64,000 bases of DNA from Janthinobacterium sp. GW458P (GTDB lineage Bacteria; Pseudomonadota; Gammaproteobacteria; Burkholderiales; Burkholderiaceae_D), in assembly GCF_002127585.1 (NCBI RefSeq), contig NZ_NEGZ01000031.1, forward strand, positions 1 to 64,000. Reading direction: 5' to 3'. The translations under genes were made by a program, and so were the position numbers. Below, in pieces: positions 17,212 through 24,850 of the stretch. Under the pieces are notes generated by a model that had not been told where the DNA came from, ran no database searches, and was given only the letters and a program-made list of their open reading frames with translations. The number at the start of each line of letters is the position of its first letter. Positions within the stretch are counted from its first letter, which is position 1.

Positions 17212-18717
17212 CTATTTTGCCCGCTTTGTCTGTCCAGCCGCGCCAGCTTGCGCAAGCAGCGTCCCAACGCGACGCGCCAGGCCATCCATGTGCTCGGCCG
17301 GAACCTGGGCATAGCCGAGCAAAAAACCGCTCCAGCCGGCCCGCTCGCCGGTACCATGCGCGGACAGCGCCAGCGCCACGATGCCGTCGTGCGCGGCGCG
17401 ACGGCTCAATGCCAGATCATCCCAGCCTGCATCGTGAAAACGCAGCGCCAAATGCATGCCGGCAGAGCCGCCATGGATGGATGCGCCCGCACATGCATGG
17501 CGCTGCAATGCCGCGCTCAAGGCGTCACGGCGCTGGCGATACAGACGGCGCATGCGCCGCACATGGCGCGCAAACAGGCCGCTGCGCAGGAACTCGGCCA
17601 GCGCCAGTTGTTCGGCTACGCGCCCCCGCGCGGCGCCTTGCGCCTGCATTTGCGCAAATGCAGCGGCCAGCGCGGCCGGCACGACGATAAAGGCGATGCG
17701 CAAGGCGGGAAACATGGTCTTGCTGAACGTGCCCAGGTACACGACCGGTGCGTCGGCTACCAGTCCCTGCATGGCGGCCAGGGGTGGCCCGCCATGACGA
17801 AACTCGCTGTCGTAATCGTCTTCGATGATCAGGGCGCCCGCCGCCCGGGCGCGTTCCAGCAGCGCCATGCGGCGCGCGGGACTGAGCACGCTGCCGGTCG
17901 GATACTGGTGCGACGGCGTGGTGTAGATCAGGCGCGGCGGGGTATCCTGCCAGTCCCTGTCCGTCGGCGCGATGCCATCCATGTCGACCGGAATACCCAC
18001 CACGTGCAAGCCGGCAGCGCGCCCCGCCGCCAGCGCCCCGCCATAACCGGGATGCTCCATCCACAGGGTTTCCCCCGGATCCGCAAAGGCGCGCAAACAC
18101 ACATCCAGGCTGCTTTGCGTACCATCCGTGATGAACACCTGGCCCGCATTGCACACGACGCCGCGCGAGGAGCGCAAATGGTCCGCGATGGCCATGCGCA
18201 GCTGCGGCTCGCCGGCAGGATCGCCGTAGTTGAGCTGACGCGGCGTCAACGCGCGCCAGGCGCGATCCAGCACGCGGCGCCATTGCGCCAGCGGGAATTC
18301 GTCCAGCGCGGGCACGCCAGGCGCGAACGCCGCCATCGCATCGGCGGGAAACACCACCGCCGCATTCACGTCCTGTCCCGCCACGCCGCGCAAATGCCGG
18401 GCACGGAATGACAAGCCATCCTCGTCGCCCTCGGCCAACGGTGCCATTGCCGCACCAACGCTGCCGGCGACCACCGTGCCGCGCCGATCCGGCAAGACAA
18501 ACCCTTCGCTGGCCAGCTGCTCATAGGCATACAGCACCGTATTGCGCGCCAAGCCCAGTTCCGCCGCCAGCACCCGCGTAGCGGCCAGGCGCGTGCCGGG
18601 TGCCAGCTGGCCATCACGGATCGCCGTACGCAGGCATTCATGCAGCAAACGCTGGCGCGACCAGCCCCGTTCGCGGTGCCTGCCTTCGAACGCATTCAGC
18701 AGCAAAGCAAAATCCAT
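17212..18717 (-). CDS. MocR/PdxR-family regulator (GntR HTH fused to aminotransferase fold)
   Basis: This 501-residue regulator has a GntR winged helix at about residues 10-80 (LAATRVLAAELGLARNTVLYAYEQL). It is fused to a class I aminotransferase-like domain that carries the PLP-lysine segment (LGTFSKTMFPALRIAF), the DGTQSSLD pocket and IIEDDYDSEF. Members use PLP or an amino-acid-PLP adduct as effector and often control vitamin B6, GABA or taurine genes. It is divergent from a flavin-binding PNPOx-fold gene 108 bp away, the classic MocR arrangement, and an inverted repeat lies between them. That makes the neighbour its likely target. Confidence 0.9.
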   Translation of the reverse strand: MDFALLLNAFEGRHRERGWSRQRLLHECLRTAIRDGQLAPGTRLAATRVLAAELGLARNTVLYAYEQLASEGFVLPDRRGTVVAGSVGAAMAPLAEGDEDGLSFRARHLRGVAGQDVNAAVVFPADAMAAFAPGVPALDEFPLAQWRRVLDRAWRALTPRQLNYGDPAGEPQLRMAIADHLRSSRGVVCNAGQVFITDGTQSSLDVCLRAFADPGETLWMEHPGYGGALAAGRAAGLHVVGIPVDMDGIAPTDRDWQDTPPRLIYTTPSHQYPTGSVLSPARRMALLERARAAGALIIEDDYDSEFRHGGPPLAAMQGLVADAPVVYLGTFSKTMFPALRIAFIVVPAALAAAFAQMQAQGAARGRVAEQLALAEFLRSGLFARHVRRMRRLYRQRRDALSAALQRHACAGASIHGGSAGMHLALRFHDAGWDDLALSRRAAHDGIVALALSAHGTGERAGWSGFLLGYAQVPAEHMDGLARRVGTLLAQAGAAGQTKRAK

Positions 18718-18754
18718 GCGTGCCCTTCCATGTGGCTCTAAATTATTTGTCGAC

Positions 18755-18778
18755 TCTGGATCTTTTTTCAGAACCAGA
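18755..18778 (+). promoter_or_regulatory. Candidate MocR operator in the divergent promoter
   Basis: TCTGGATC (18755-18762) and GAACCAGA (18771-18778) form an inverted repeat matching at seven of eight positions with an 8-bp spacer. It lies midway between the divergent mocR and flavin-binding genes, just upstream of a possible -10 TATAGT (18786-18791) for the plus-strand gene. The operator role is inferred from position. Confidence 0.35.
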
Positions 18779-18825
18779 TGCCGATTATAGTGCGGCCAGC
18801 CTCTTCAACCAACCGGACTTCCGCC

Positions 18826-19485
18826 ATGACCGCCACCGCCCTCCCTCCCAGCCCCCGTACCCGCGTGCGCCGCGTCGCCGAACTGGCCAGCTACGAGCAA
18901 GCCACCCTGTACGCCATCCTCGATGCCGCCTACCTGTGCCATATCGCCTTCCGCGACGACAAGGGCAGCCATTGCATTCCGACCGCCTGCTGGCGCATCG
19001 GCGGCTACCTGTACATCCATGGCTCGAACGGCAGCCGCATGCTCAAGCAACTCGTCAACGATGCCGACGTATGCGTGACGGTCAGCCATCTCGACGGCCT
19101 GGTGCTGGCGCGCTCCGCCTTCAATCACACGATGAACTACCGCTCGGCGATGGTGTATGGGCAATTTGAAAAGGTGGCCGACATCGGCCAGCAGCATGCG
19201 GCCATGGATGCGCTGATGGAAAAGCTGGCGCCGGGACGCTTGGCGCAGGTGCGTGGCGGCAGCGCCAAGGAATATGCGGCCACCACAGTGCTGCGCATCG
19301 CGCTCGACGAATGCGCCGTCAAGCAGCGCACGGGCGGCCCGCTCGACGACGCGGGCGACATGGCGCATGTTGTCTGGACGGGCGAACTGCCCTTCACGCA
19401 CGGCCGTGGCGCAGCCATCGCCGACGCGCAAAACACCAGCGCATTGCCCGCGTATGCCGCCGCATGGCAAACGGAATCCGCTTGA
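18826..19485 (+). CDS. Flavin-nucleotide-binding protein (PNPOx-like, Pyridox_ox_2 family)
   Basis: This 219-residue split-barrel protein is related to pyridoxamine 5'-phosphate oxidase. Family landmarks are YAILDAAYLCHIAF, LYIHGSNGSRMLKQL, the flavin-site stretch VSHLDGLVLARSAFNHTMNY and the C-terminal acidic-aromatic segment. Members bind FMN or related cofactors; the substrate is usually unknown. The ATG at 18826 is chosen because the family N-terminus follows it; the frame is open 16 codons further upstream, into the promoter. It is divergent from mocR, which suggests control by PLP status. Confidence 0.8.
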   Translation: MTATALPPSPRTRVRRVAELASYEQATLYAILDAAYLCHIAFRDDKGSHCIPTACWRIGGYLYIHGSNGSRMLKQLVNDADVCVTVSHLDGLVLARSAFNHTMNYRSAMVYGQFEKVADIGQQHAAMDALMEKLAPGRLAQVRGGSAKEYAATTVLRIALDECAVKQRTGGPLDDAGDMAHVVWTGELPFTHGRGAAIADAQNTSALPAYAAAWQTESA

Positions 19486-19570
19486 CCGGCCAGCGTGCTT
19501 GGCCGATGATCGGCATTGATGGCGATCGCCACCAATTCACCAACCGATCCAATCACGCATGGAGCATATG

Positions 19571-20401
19571 ATGATGAAGCGAGTATCCCTGGCTGCGGCC
19601 CTGACAGTCATGCTGGCCTGTGGCGGCAGCGGCGCGGCCCTGGCCGCCGATGCAGGTGACGCGGCCCTGAAGGCGGCCATTGGCGGCAGTGCGCGCACGC
19701 CAGCCAACGTGACGCGCGACAGCGCCCGCCACCCGTATGAAACGCTGACGTTCTTCGGCATCAAGCCGAGCATGACAGTGGTGGAACTGGCGCCCGGTGG
19801 CGGCTGGTACACGGAGATCCTGGCGCCTTATCTGCGCGAGCATGGCAAGCTGATCGCCGCCGGCAATGACCCGCAGTCAAGCAGCGAAGGCGCGCGCAAG
19901 GGCGCCGCGCGCTTCCAGCAAAAACTCGACGCCAATCCGGCCGCTTTCGGCAAAGTGGAAATCGGCGCCTTCGCGCCCCCCGCCACCTACCGTATCGCGC
20001 CCAGGGGCACGGCCGACATGGTACTTACCTTCCGCAATATCCACAACTGGATACCGATCGGCGAAGCGGGCATGCAGGCCCTGTTCAAGCAAGTCTATGA
20101 CAGCCTGAAACCGGGCGGCGTCTTCGGCGTCGTCGAGCACCGCCTGCCCGCCAGCAAGGTGCAGGATGCCACGGCCAGCAGCGGCTACATGCACGAAGCG
20201 TACGTGATCAAGCTGGCTGAAGGCGCAGGCTTCAAGCTGGCGGCCAAATCGGAGATCAACGCCAATCCGCGAGACCATGCCGACCACCAGGGCGGCGTCT
20301 GGGCCCTGCCACCCACCTACGCCAACAAGGACGTGGAGCGCGACAAGTACACGGCCATCGGCGAGAGCGACCGCATGACCCTGAAGTTCGTCAAACCCTG
20401 A
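19571..20401 (+). CDS. Exported class I SAM-dependent methyltransferase-like protein
   Basis: This protein of about 276 residues has a clear signal peptide (MMKRVSLAAALTVMLACGG..., cleavage probably after ALA near residue 27) and a methyltransferase domain with the glycine motif VVELAPGGGWYTEIL, DMVLTFRNIHNW and LKPGGVFGVVEH. Exported methyltransferase folds are common in proteobacteria but poorly understood, since S-adenosylmethionine is not known in the periplasm. Four in-frame ATGs cluster at 19559-19576. GGAG at 19561-19564 favours 19571 or 19574. It is followed by convergent small-peptide genes. Confidence 0.75.
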   Translation: MMKRVSLAAALTVMLACGGSGAALAADAGDAALKAAIGGSARTPANVTRDSARHPYETLTFFGIKPSMTVVELAPGGGWYTEILAPYLREHGKLIAAGNDPQSSSEGARKGAARFQQKLDANPAAFGKVEIGAFAPPATYRIAPRGTADMVLTFRNIHNWIPIGEAGMQALFKQVYDSLKPGGVFGVVEHRLPASKVQDATASSGYMHEAYVIKLAEGAGFKLAAKSEINANPRDHADHQGGVWALPPTYANKDVERDKYTAIGESDRMTLKFVKP

Positions 20402-20435
20402 GTCACTAGAAAAGCCAATGGCGGCGGGCCGATAC

Positions 20436-20469
20436 GGCGCGCCCCAATGCCTTGTGCGCGCAGCGCGCC
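20436..20469. terminator. GC-rich hairpin between convergent genes (weak terminator candidate)
   Basis: GGCGCGC (20436-20442) pairs with GCGCGCC (20463-20469) just between the methyltransferase stop and the stop of the convergent small-peptide gene. No U-tract is present on either strand, so it may act as a weak or Rho-dependent boundary only. Confidence 0.3.
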
Positions 20470-20661
20470 TTAAAGGTAAATGCCGTACACGCCGCAAGAG
20501 CGCGAGACAAGCATGCACTGGCTCGCCGTGCCATTTTCGGTGCAGTCAATCAGGGCCTGCATGCACTCCCGGCGTGTCGGCTGCGCATACGCGGTGCTCA
20601 CGGCACCAGCCAAACCAACGGCGGCGCAGAAGACAAATACCGCCTTTTTCACATGGATCAT
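20470..20661 (-). CDS. Small secreted four-cysteine peptide, copy A
   Basis: This 63-residue gene product has a signal peptide (cleavage after AYA, residue 26), leaving a mature peptide of about 37 residues, QPTRRECMQALID onward. The mature part has four cysteines at 33, 40, 49 and 56 in the pattern C-x6-C-x8-C-x6-C, ending SCGVYGIYL. The start MIHVKKAVFVF follows a GGGAGTGGAATAAAA leader with a good ribosome-binding site. It is a clear paralogue of the gene 88 bp upstream, with the same signal, cysteine spacing and GVYGI end. I recognise no named family. The pattern suggests an alpha-hairpin held by two disulfides. The function is unknown. Confidence 0.75.
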   Translation of the reverse strand: MIHVKKAVFVFCAAVGLAGAVSTAYAQPTRRECMQALIDCTENGTASQCMLVSRSCGVYGIYL

Positions 20662-20749
20662 TTTTATTCCACTCCCAAAGAGTTGAGCCGATCTAGAAAC
20701 TAGTGAACTGGAAGATCACAACAGCGCGTGCACGCAGGCAGCAACACGC

Positions 20750-20944
20750 TCAGACGTGAATGCCGTACACGCCGCACAGGCGACGCACCAGCGCGCAGTC
20801 GTTTTCATTGCCATCGGCGAGACAGGAATCGCGGGCTTCCTCACACGTTTCACGCGACGGCAAGGCATATGCACTCGAACTGACGGCACCGGCGAAACCG
20901 ACAGCGGCACAGAAGACAACTACGGCTTTCTTGAAATTGATCAT
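20750..20944 (-). CDS. Small secreted four-cysteine peptide, copy B
   Basis: This 64-residue paralogue of the downstream gene begins MINFKKAVVVFCAAVGFAGA, with cleavage after AYA (residue 27). Cysteines at 34, 41, 50 and 57 again give C-x6-C-x8-C-x6-C, ending LCGVYGIHV. The mature part is more acidic (CEEARDSCLADGNENDC) than the basic copy A (TRRECMQ). The ATG at 20944 is chosen for the GGGATAAAA leader, nearly the same as in copy A; the frame is open 45 codons further, but that part does not resemble a signal peptide. The two genes probably form one transcript with copy B first. Residues shared across signal and mature parts show a tandem duplication followed by divergence. Confidence 0.75.
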   Translation of the reverse strand: MINFKKAVVVFCAAVGFAGAVSSSAYALPSRETCEEARDSCLADGNENDCALVRRLCGVYGIHV

Positions 20945-21170
20945 TTTTATCCCGTTAGCAAAAAAGTTCATCGTTATAAAAAACCAGGGCAGACCGCCAG
21001 CCGCCAACTTCCACCTATCGATAGACGTATAGCGCATAAAAATAGTAGCACCAAAGAAAGTTACCAAATACGCAAACAAGAAAACAAGATAACATTTTCA
21101 TTTCACGCCCTTTCATGGAATAAAAACCGGCCTGCGGCCATTCCGACTCCCACTTGCATGGAAAGGCGCG

Positions 21171-21201
21171 AAAAAAAACCGCAGGCCAGGCTGCGGTTTT
21201 T
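21171..21201 (-). terminator. Rho-independent terminator after the serine hydrolase gene
   Basis: AAACCGCAG (21176-21184) pairs with CTGCGGTTT (21191-21199) around a 6-nt loop. On the minus strand eight Us follow, 12 bases beyond the stop of the gene at 21213. The remainder of the 20945-21212 gap holds the peptide promoter region and a CTATCGATAG palindrome (21015-21024), with no convincing gene. Confidence 0.85.
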
Positions 21202-21212
21202 GTATCGACAGT

Positions 21213-22850
21213 TTATTTCTTCGCTTCCTTGGGCTTCACCGGCACCAGGCTCAAGTCCTGAAAGTCGTAGCTGAAGTCCGTCTCGGCCGACACGGGCGCC
21301 ATCTTCACCCGGTCGATACTGGCATCCGGGTTCAACGAAAACGTCACGTAGGCGTCGGCATTGAAGTTGCGCTCTTTCCAGCGCACGATGAAGGTGTCGT
21401 GCTGCCAGTGTTCCAGCTCGCCCGTCAGGTCCGGCGTGCGCGTAAAGCTGAGGATATGTTTTTTCCCTTCCGGCTTGATCACGACCTTGCCGTACCATGC
21501 GTCCTCATACTCGCCATCGTACGCGGCCAGCGGCAGCGACGGCTGCGATTTCGCCGCGCGCGCGCTCGACGCCTTGCCCTGCTTTTTCACTTCTTCCGCA
21601 TGCTGGTCCTGCTCCACCTTGGCCACCAGCGCCAGCCAGTCCGACGGCGCCGCCTGCAGGTAATGGTCGAGGATGCGCCATTGCAGCGCCGTCATCGAAC
21701 CGCCATTTTCCGCATTGGTGAGGATGGCCACGCCCAGTTTCGCTTCCGGCACCATCAGCACGCGCGAATAGAATCCCTGCAGCGCGCCGCCGTGCATGGC
21801 GACCTTCATGCCCTTGTAGTCGCGCAGCTGGAAGCCCAGGCCATACGCGCTGAAGTTCGGTTTCGTCGCGGCCAGCGCCGGCTTCGGCTCGGGAATCTTG
21901 ATCGGCGTTTGCGCGGTCCACATTTCACGGCCCTGCTTTTCGCTGAACAGGCGCGCTTCCTTGCCGTCCTTGCCCTGCACGCCGGCGATCTTGCCGCCGT
22001 CGAGCAGCACCATCATCCACTTGGCGATATCTTCCGCATTCGTGTTGATGCCGACGGCGCCCACCGCGTTCGGCACGGGCATCGACTTGACGGCGGCAAT
22101 CTTGCCGTCGATCTTGCTGTGCGCATGGGCGACGTCGGGATTACCCGCATTCTCGGCCAGGCTGGTGGTGGTGCCCGTCATGCCCAGCGGTGCCAGGATG
22201 CGCTCATGCATGGCCTCGCCCCAGCTTTTCCCCGCCTTGTCGGCGATGATCTTGCCGGCCACGATGTACAGCAGGTTATCGTAGGCATAGCTGTTGCGAA
22301 AACTCGTGGCCGGACGGATGTAGCGCAGTTTCTCGATGATCTCGTCGGTGCTGAAGGTGGTAGTCGGCCACCACAGCAAGTCGCCCGCACCCAGGCCCAG
22401 GCCGCTGCGGTGCGTCAGCAAATCACGGATGGTCATGGCGCCCGTCACGTAGGAATCGTGCATCTGGAAACCGGGCAGGTGCTTGGTGACGGGATCGTCC
22501 CAGGCCAGCTTGCCGTCGTCGACCAGCATGGCCAGCGCAGCGGCCGTAAAACCCTTCGAATTCGATGCCACTTCAAACAAGGTCTGCGCATCGACGGCGG
22601 CCGGTTCGCCCAGCTTGCGCACACCAAAGCCCTTGGCGGTGACGACCTTGCCGTCCTTGACGATGGCGATCGCCATGCCGGGCACGTCGAACACTGTCAG
22701 GGCGGTGGCGACGTCGCGCTCAAGATCGAAGGCAGGCGCAGGCACCGGCGCTGCGGCAACGACGGGTACTGCATCGGCTGCCAGCGCCGGCACGGCGATG
22801 CTGGAAAACGCCAGCACGATGGCGGCGGCGAGACGGTTCATGGTATGCAT
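21213..22850 (-). CDS. Exported serine hydrolase of the class C beta-lactamase family
   Basis: This 545-residue protein has a signal peptide (cleavage after ALA, residue 24) and a beta-lactamase/penicillin-binding fold. It has the nucleophile Ser96 with Lys99 in ASNSKGFT, the YDN triad (YAYDNLL) and the third-motif HGG (AMHGGALQGF). The C-terminal 130 residues form a DUF3471-like barrel. Proteins of this plan are mostly esterases, D-aminopeptidases or peptide hydrolases rather than antibiotic-resistance enzymes. The M1 aminopeptidase gene ends 22 bp upstream, so the two are very likely cotranscribed and may work together on peptides in the periplasm. Confidence 0.88.
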   Translation of the reverse strand: MHTMNRLAAAIVLAFSSIAVPALAADAVPVVAAAPVPAPAFDLERDVATALTVFDVPGMAIAIVKDGKVVTAKGFGVRKLGEPAAVDAQTLFEVASNSKGFTAAALAMLVDDGKLAWDDPVTKHLPGFQMHDSYVTGAMTIRDLLTHRSGLGLGAGDLLWWPTTTFSTDEIIEKLRYIRPATSFRNSYAYDNLLYIVAGKIIADKAGKSWGEAMHERILAPLGMTGTTTSLAENAGNPDVAHAHSKIDGKIAAVKSMPVPNAVGAVGINTNAEDIAKWMMVLLDGGKIAGVQGKDGKEARLFSEKQGREMWTAQTPIKIPEPKPALAATKPNFSAYGLGFQLRDYKGMKVAMHGGALQGFYSRVLMVPEAKLGVAILTNAENGGSMTALQWRILDHYLQAAPSDWLALVAKVEQDQHAEEVKKQGKASSARAAKSQPSLPLAAYDGEYEDAWYGKVVIKPEGKKHILSFTRTPDLTGELEHWQHDTFIVRWKERNFNADAYVTFSLNPDASIDRVKMAPVSAETDFSYDFQDLSLVPVKPKEAKK

Positions 22851-22872
22851 GGTCAGGATATCCAGAGAAAGT

Positions 22873-24732
22873 TCAATGCGCTTGCGCGGCCATCAATTTA
22901 TCAACGCTTTCCTGCGTCACCGGGTGGTAGCGTTCGCGCGCCTGCGCGTACACCTCCTTGGCCCAGACATGGCCTTGCGGCGTCTTCATCAAGGCGCTGT
23001 ACAGGGGCACGACGAACTTCTGGCGGCCCACGCTCAGCAGGAATGCCTGCAAAGGCTGCCGCACGTCGTAGCCGGCGTTCACGGAGGCCAGATAGAAGCG
23101 GTACGCCACTTCATTGTTGCCGCTCTTGCCCACGCCGTAGACCTGGTCCAGTTCGCGCAATTGCGCCGCGCTGGCCTTGTTGTTGACATCGTTCAGGAAA
23201 TGCATCGATTCGATGGCGATCCACTTGTCCATGCCCAGGTCTTTCGTCGCCAGTTCACCTTTCAGCCAGGCGTCGCGGTGCTGGTCGAGCAGCGCCAGGC
23301 GTGGCGAGACGACGCGCTGTGCGCTGGCCGGCACGCCCGTGCCATACAGCCATTCATCGAGTTCCGCTTGCGGCATCACGTCCGGATGCTGGGTCAGCAG
23401 GTTCTTGCGCAGATAGGCGATGAACTGTTCCGTCGTGACGCTCTGGAACGCATGCTGGTCGAACCAGCCGCGCAGGAAAGGATCGAACACGGCGCGGCCC
23501 GCGCGGCGCTCCATGGTGGCCAGGAACCATGCGCCTTTCGGGTAGATGATGCCGTCGTCCGTGTACGTTTCCGCGGGATTGGCATCCGCATCGCGCGTGA
23601 CCAGCGCCGTTTTCGCGGCCGGCAATTCGCGGATCGAGGCGGCCAGTTCTTCCTGGTCGACCTGCACGCCCATCTGCGCCACTTCGCTGCCATACAGCTG
23701 CTCGACGATGCGCGTCGTGACGTACGTGGTGAAGCCTTCGTTGAGCCACATATGCTTCCACGACGCGTTGGTGACCAGGTTGCCAGACCACGAGTGGGCC
23801 AGTTCATGCGCAATCAGGTCAACCAGGCTGCGGTCGCCCGCGATCATGGTCGGCGTAAGGAAGGTCAGGCGCGGATTTTCCATGCCGCCGTAGGGGAACG
23901 ATGGCGGCAGCACGATCATGTCGTAGCGCCCCCAGCCATACGGACCGTACAGCGCTTCGGCTGCCTGGATCATCTTTTCCGTATCGGCCAGCTCGTATTC
24001 AGCCGCTTTGATACGCGGCGGTTCCGCATACACAGCGGAACGAGGGCCGAGTTTGCGCACTTCCAGTTCGCCGATGGCAATGGCCAGCAGGTACGAGGGA
24101 ATCGGCTGGGGCATCCTGAATTTCCAGCCGCCCTTGCCGGTCGCCTTCTCGTCGTTCTCGGCGCTCATCACGACGCGCATACCCGCTGGCGCATCGATGC
24201 GCGCGCTATATGTAAAACGCACGGCCGGCGTATCCTGCGATGGCACCCACGAGCGGGCGTTGATGCTTTGCGACTGGCTGAACATGAAAGGCAGCTTGCC
24301 CGACATGGTTTGCTGCGGCGTGAGCCACTGCAGCGCGATGGCGTTCGGGGCCGTGTGATAGTAGACGCGCACCTTGCCCGGCTGGCCCGTGGTGGTGATG
24401 CGCAGTGCCTGGCCCTTTTCCGGATCGGCCTTGTCCAGCTGGTACGGCGCCATCTGCCATGCGCCGCGCTTGTCCTGCACCTGCACCTTCGCGATCGACA
24501 GGTCGCGCGTATCGAGCACCAGGGTGCGCGCCGCCGGATCGATCCAGTTCAAGGACAGCTCGGCATAGCCGGACAGGGTCTTTTGCTTGAAATCGGCTTT
24601 CAGGTCCAGCTGCAGGTCGCGCGTGCGCACCTGGTCGTAGCGCGCGTAGCTGAGGGGATCGGCGTGCGCGGCCAGGGTCGCCTGGCAAAGTAGCGCACAG
24701 CCCAGCGCGCGCAGGAAGGTCATAGTTTGCAT
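22873..24732 (-). CDS. Exported M1-family zinc aminopeptidase
   Basis: This enzyme removes N-terminal residues from peptides. The 619-residue protein has a signal peptide (MQTMTFLRALGCALLCQATLA...), the exopeptidase motif YGGMENPRL, and the zinc site His309-Glu310-x2-His313 with Glu332 (HELAHSW, 18 residues, then WLNEGF). The C-terminal helical domain resembles LTA4 hydrolase or cold-active aminopeptidase. It is followed after 22 bp by the serine hydrolase and separated from the upstream M1 gene by a terminator. The first ATG (24732) or the one three codons later could be used. Secretion distinguishes it from cytosolic PepN. Confidence 0.92.
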   Translation of the reverse strand: MQTMTFLRALGCALLCQATLAAHADPLSYARYDQVRTRDLQLDLKADFKQKTLSGYAELSLNWIDPAARTLVLDTRDLSIAKVQVQDKRGAWQMAPYQLDKADPEKGQALRITTTGQPGKVRVYYHTAPNAIALQWLTPQQTMSGKLPFMFSQSQSINARSWVPSQDTPAVRFTYSARIDAPAGMRVVMSAENDEKATGKGGWKFRMPQPIPSYLLAIAIGELEVRKLGPRSAVYAEPPRIKAAEYELADTEKMIQAAEALYGPYGWGRYDMIVLPPSFPYGGMENPRLTFLTPTMIAGDRSLVDLIAHELAHSWSGNLVTNASWKHMWLNEGFTTYVTTRIVEQLYGSEVAQMGVQVDQEELAASIRELPAAKTALVTRDADANPAETYTDDGIIYPKGAWFLATMERRAGRAVFDPFLRGWFDQHAFQSVTTEQFIAYLRKNLLTQHPDVMPQAELDEWLYGTGVPASAQRVVSPRLALLDQHRDAWLKGELATKDLGMDKWIAIESMHFLNDVNNKASAAQLRELDQVYGVGKSGNNEVAYRFYLASVNAGYDVRQPLQAFLLSVGRQKFVVPLYSALMKTPQGHVWAKEVYAQARERYHPVTQESVDKLMAAQAH

Positions 24733-24816
24733 GGTCGTCTTTTGAATGATTTGCGAAAGCCCCGGTCCGTGTGCGCCGGGGCGTCGCGCAGAATAGCACT
24801 TCCGGCGCTGGCCGGC

Positions 24817-24845
24817 AGAAAAAAGCGCCGGGCTGGCCGGCGCTG
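24817..24845 (-). terminator. Rho-independent terminator after the larger M1 peptidase gene
   Basis: AGCGCCGG (24824-24831), loop GCTGG, CCGGCGCT (24837-24844), with seven As at 24818-24824 that read as a U-tract on the minus strand. It lies 7 bases after the stop of the gene at 24851 and separates it from the downstream peptidase operon. Confidence 0.85.
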
Positions 24846-24850
24846 CTTCC

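Noticed and set aside
21015-21116. A 33-codon hydrophobic minus-strand frame (MKGREMKMLSC...) upstream of the peptide genes
   Set aside because: Membrane-like but without a ribosome-binding site, and it ends inside a palindrome. Too weak to call without conservation data.
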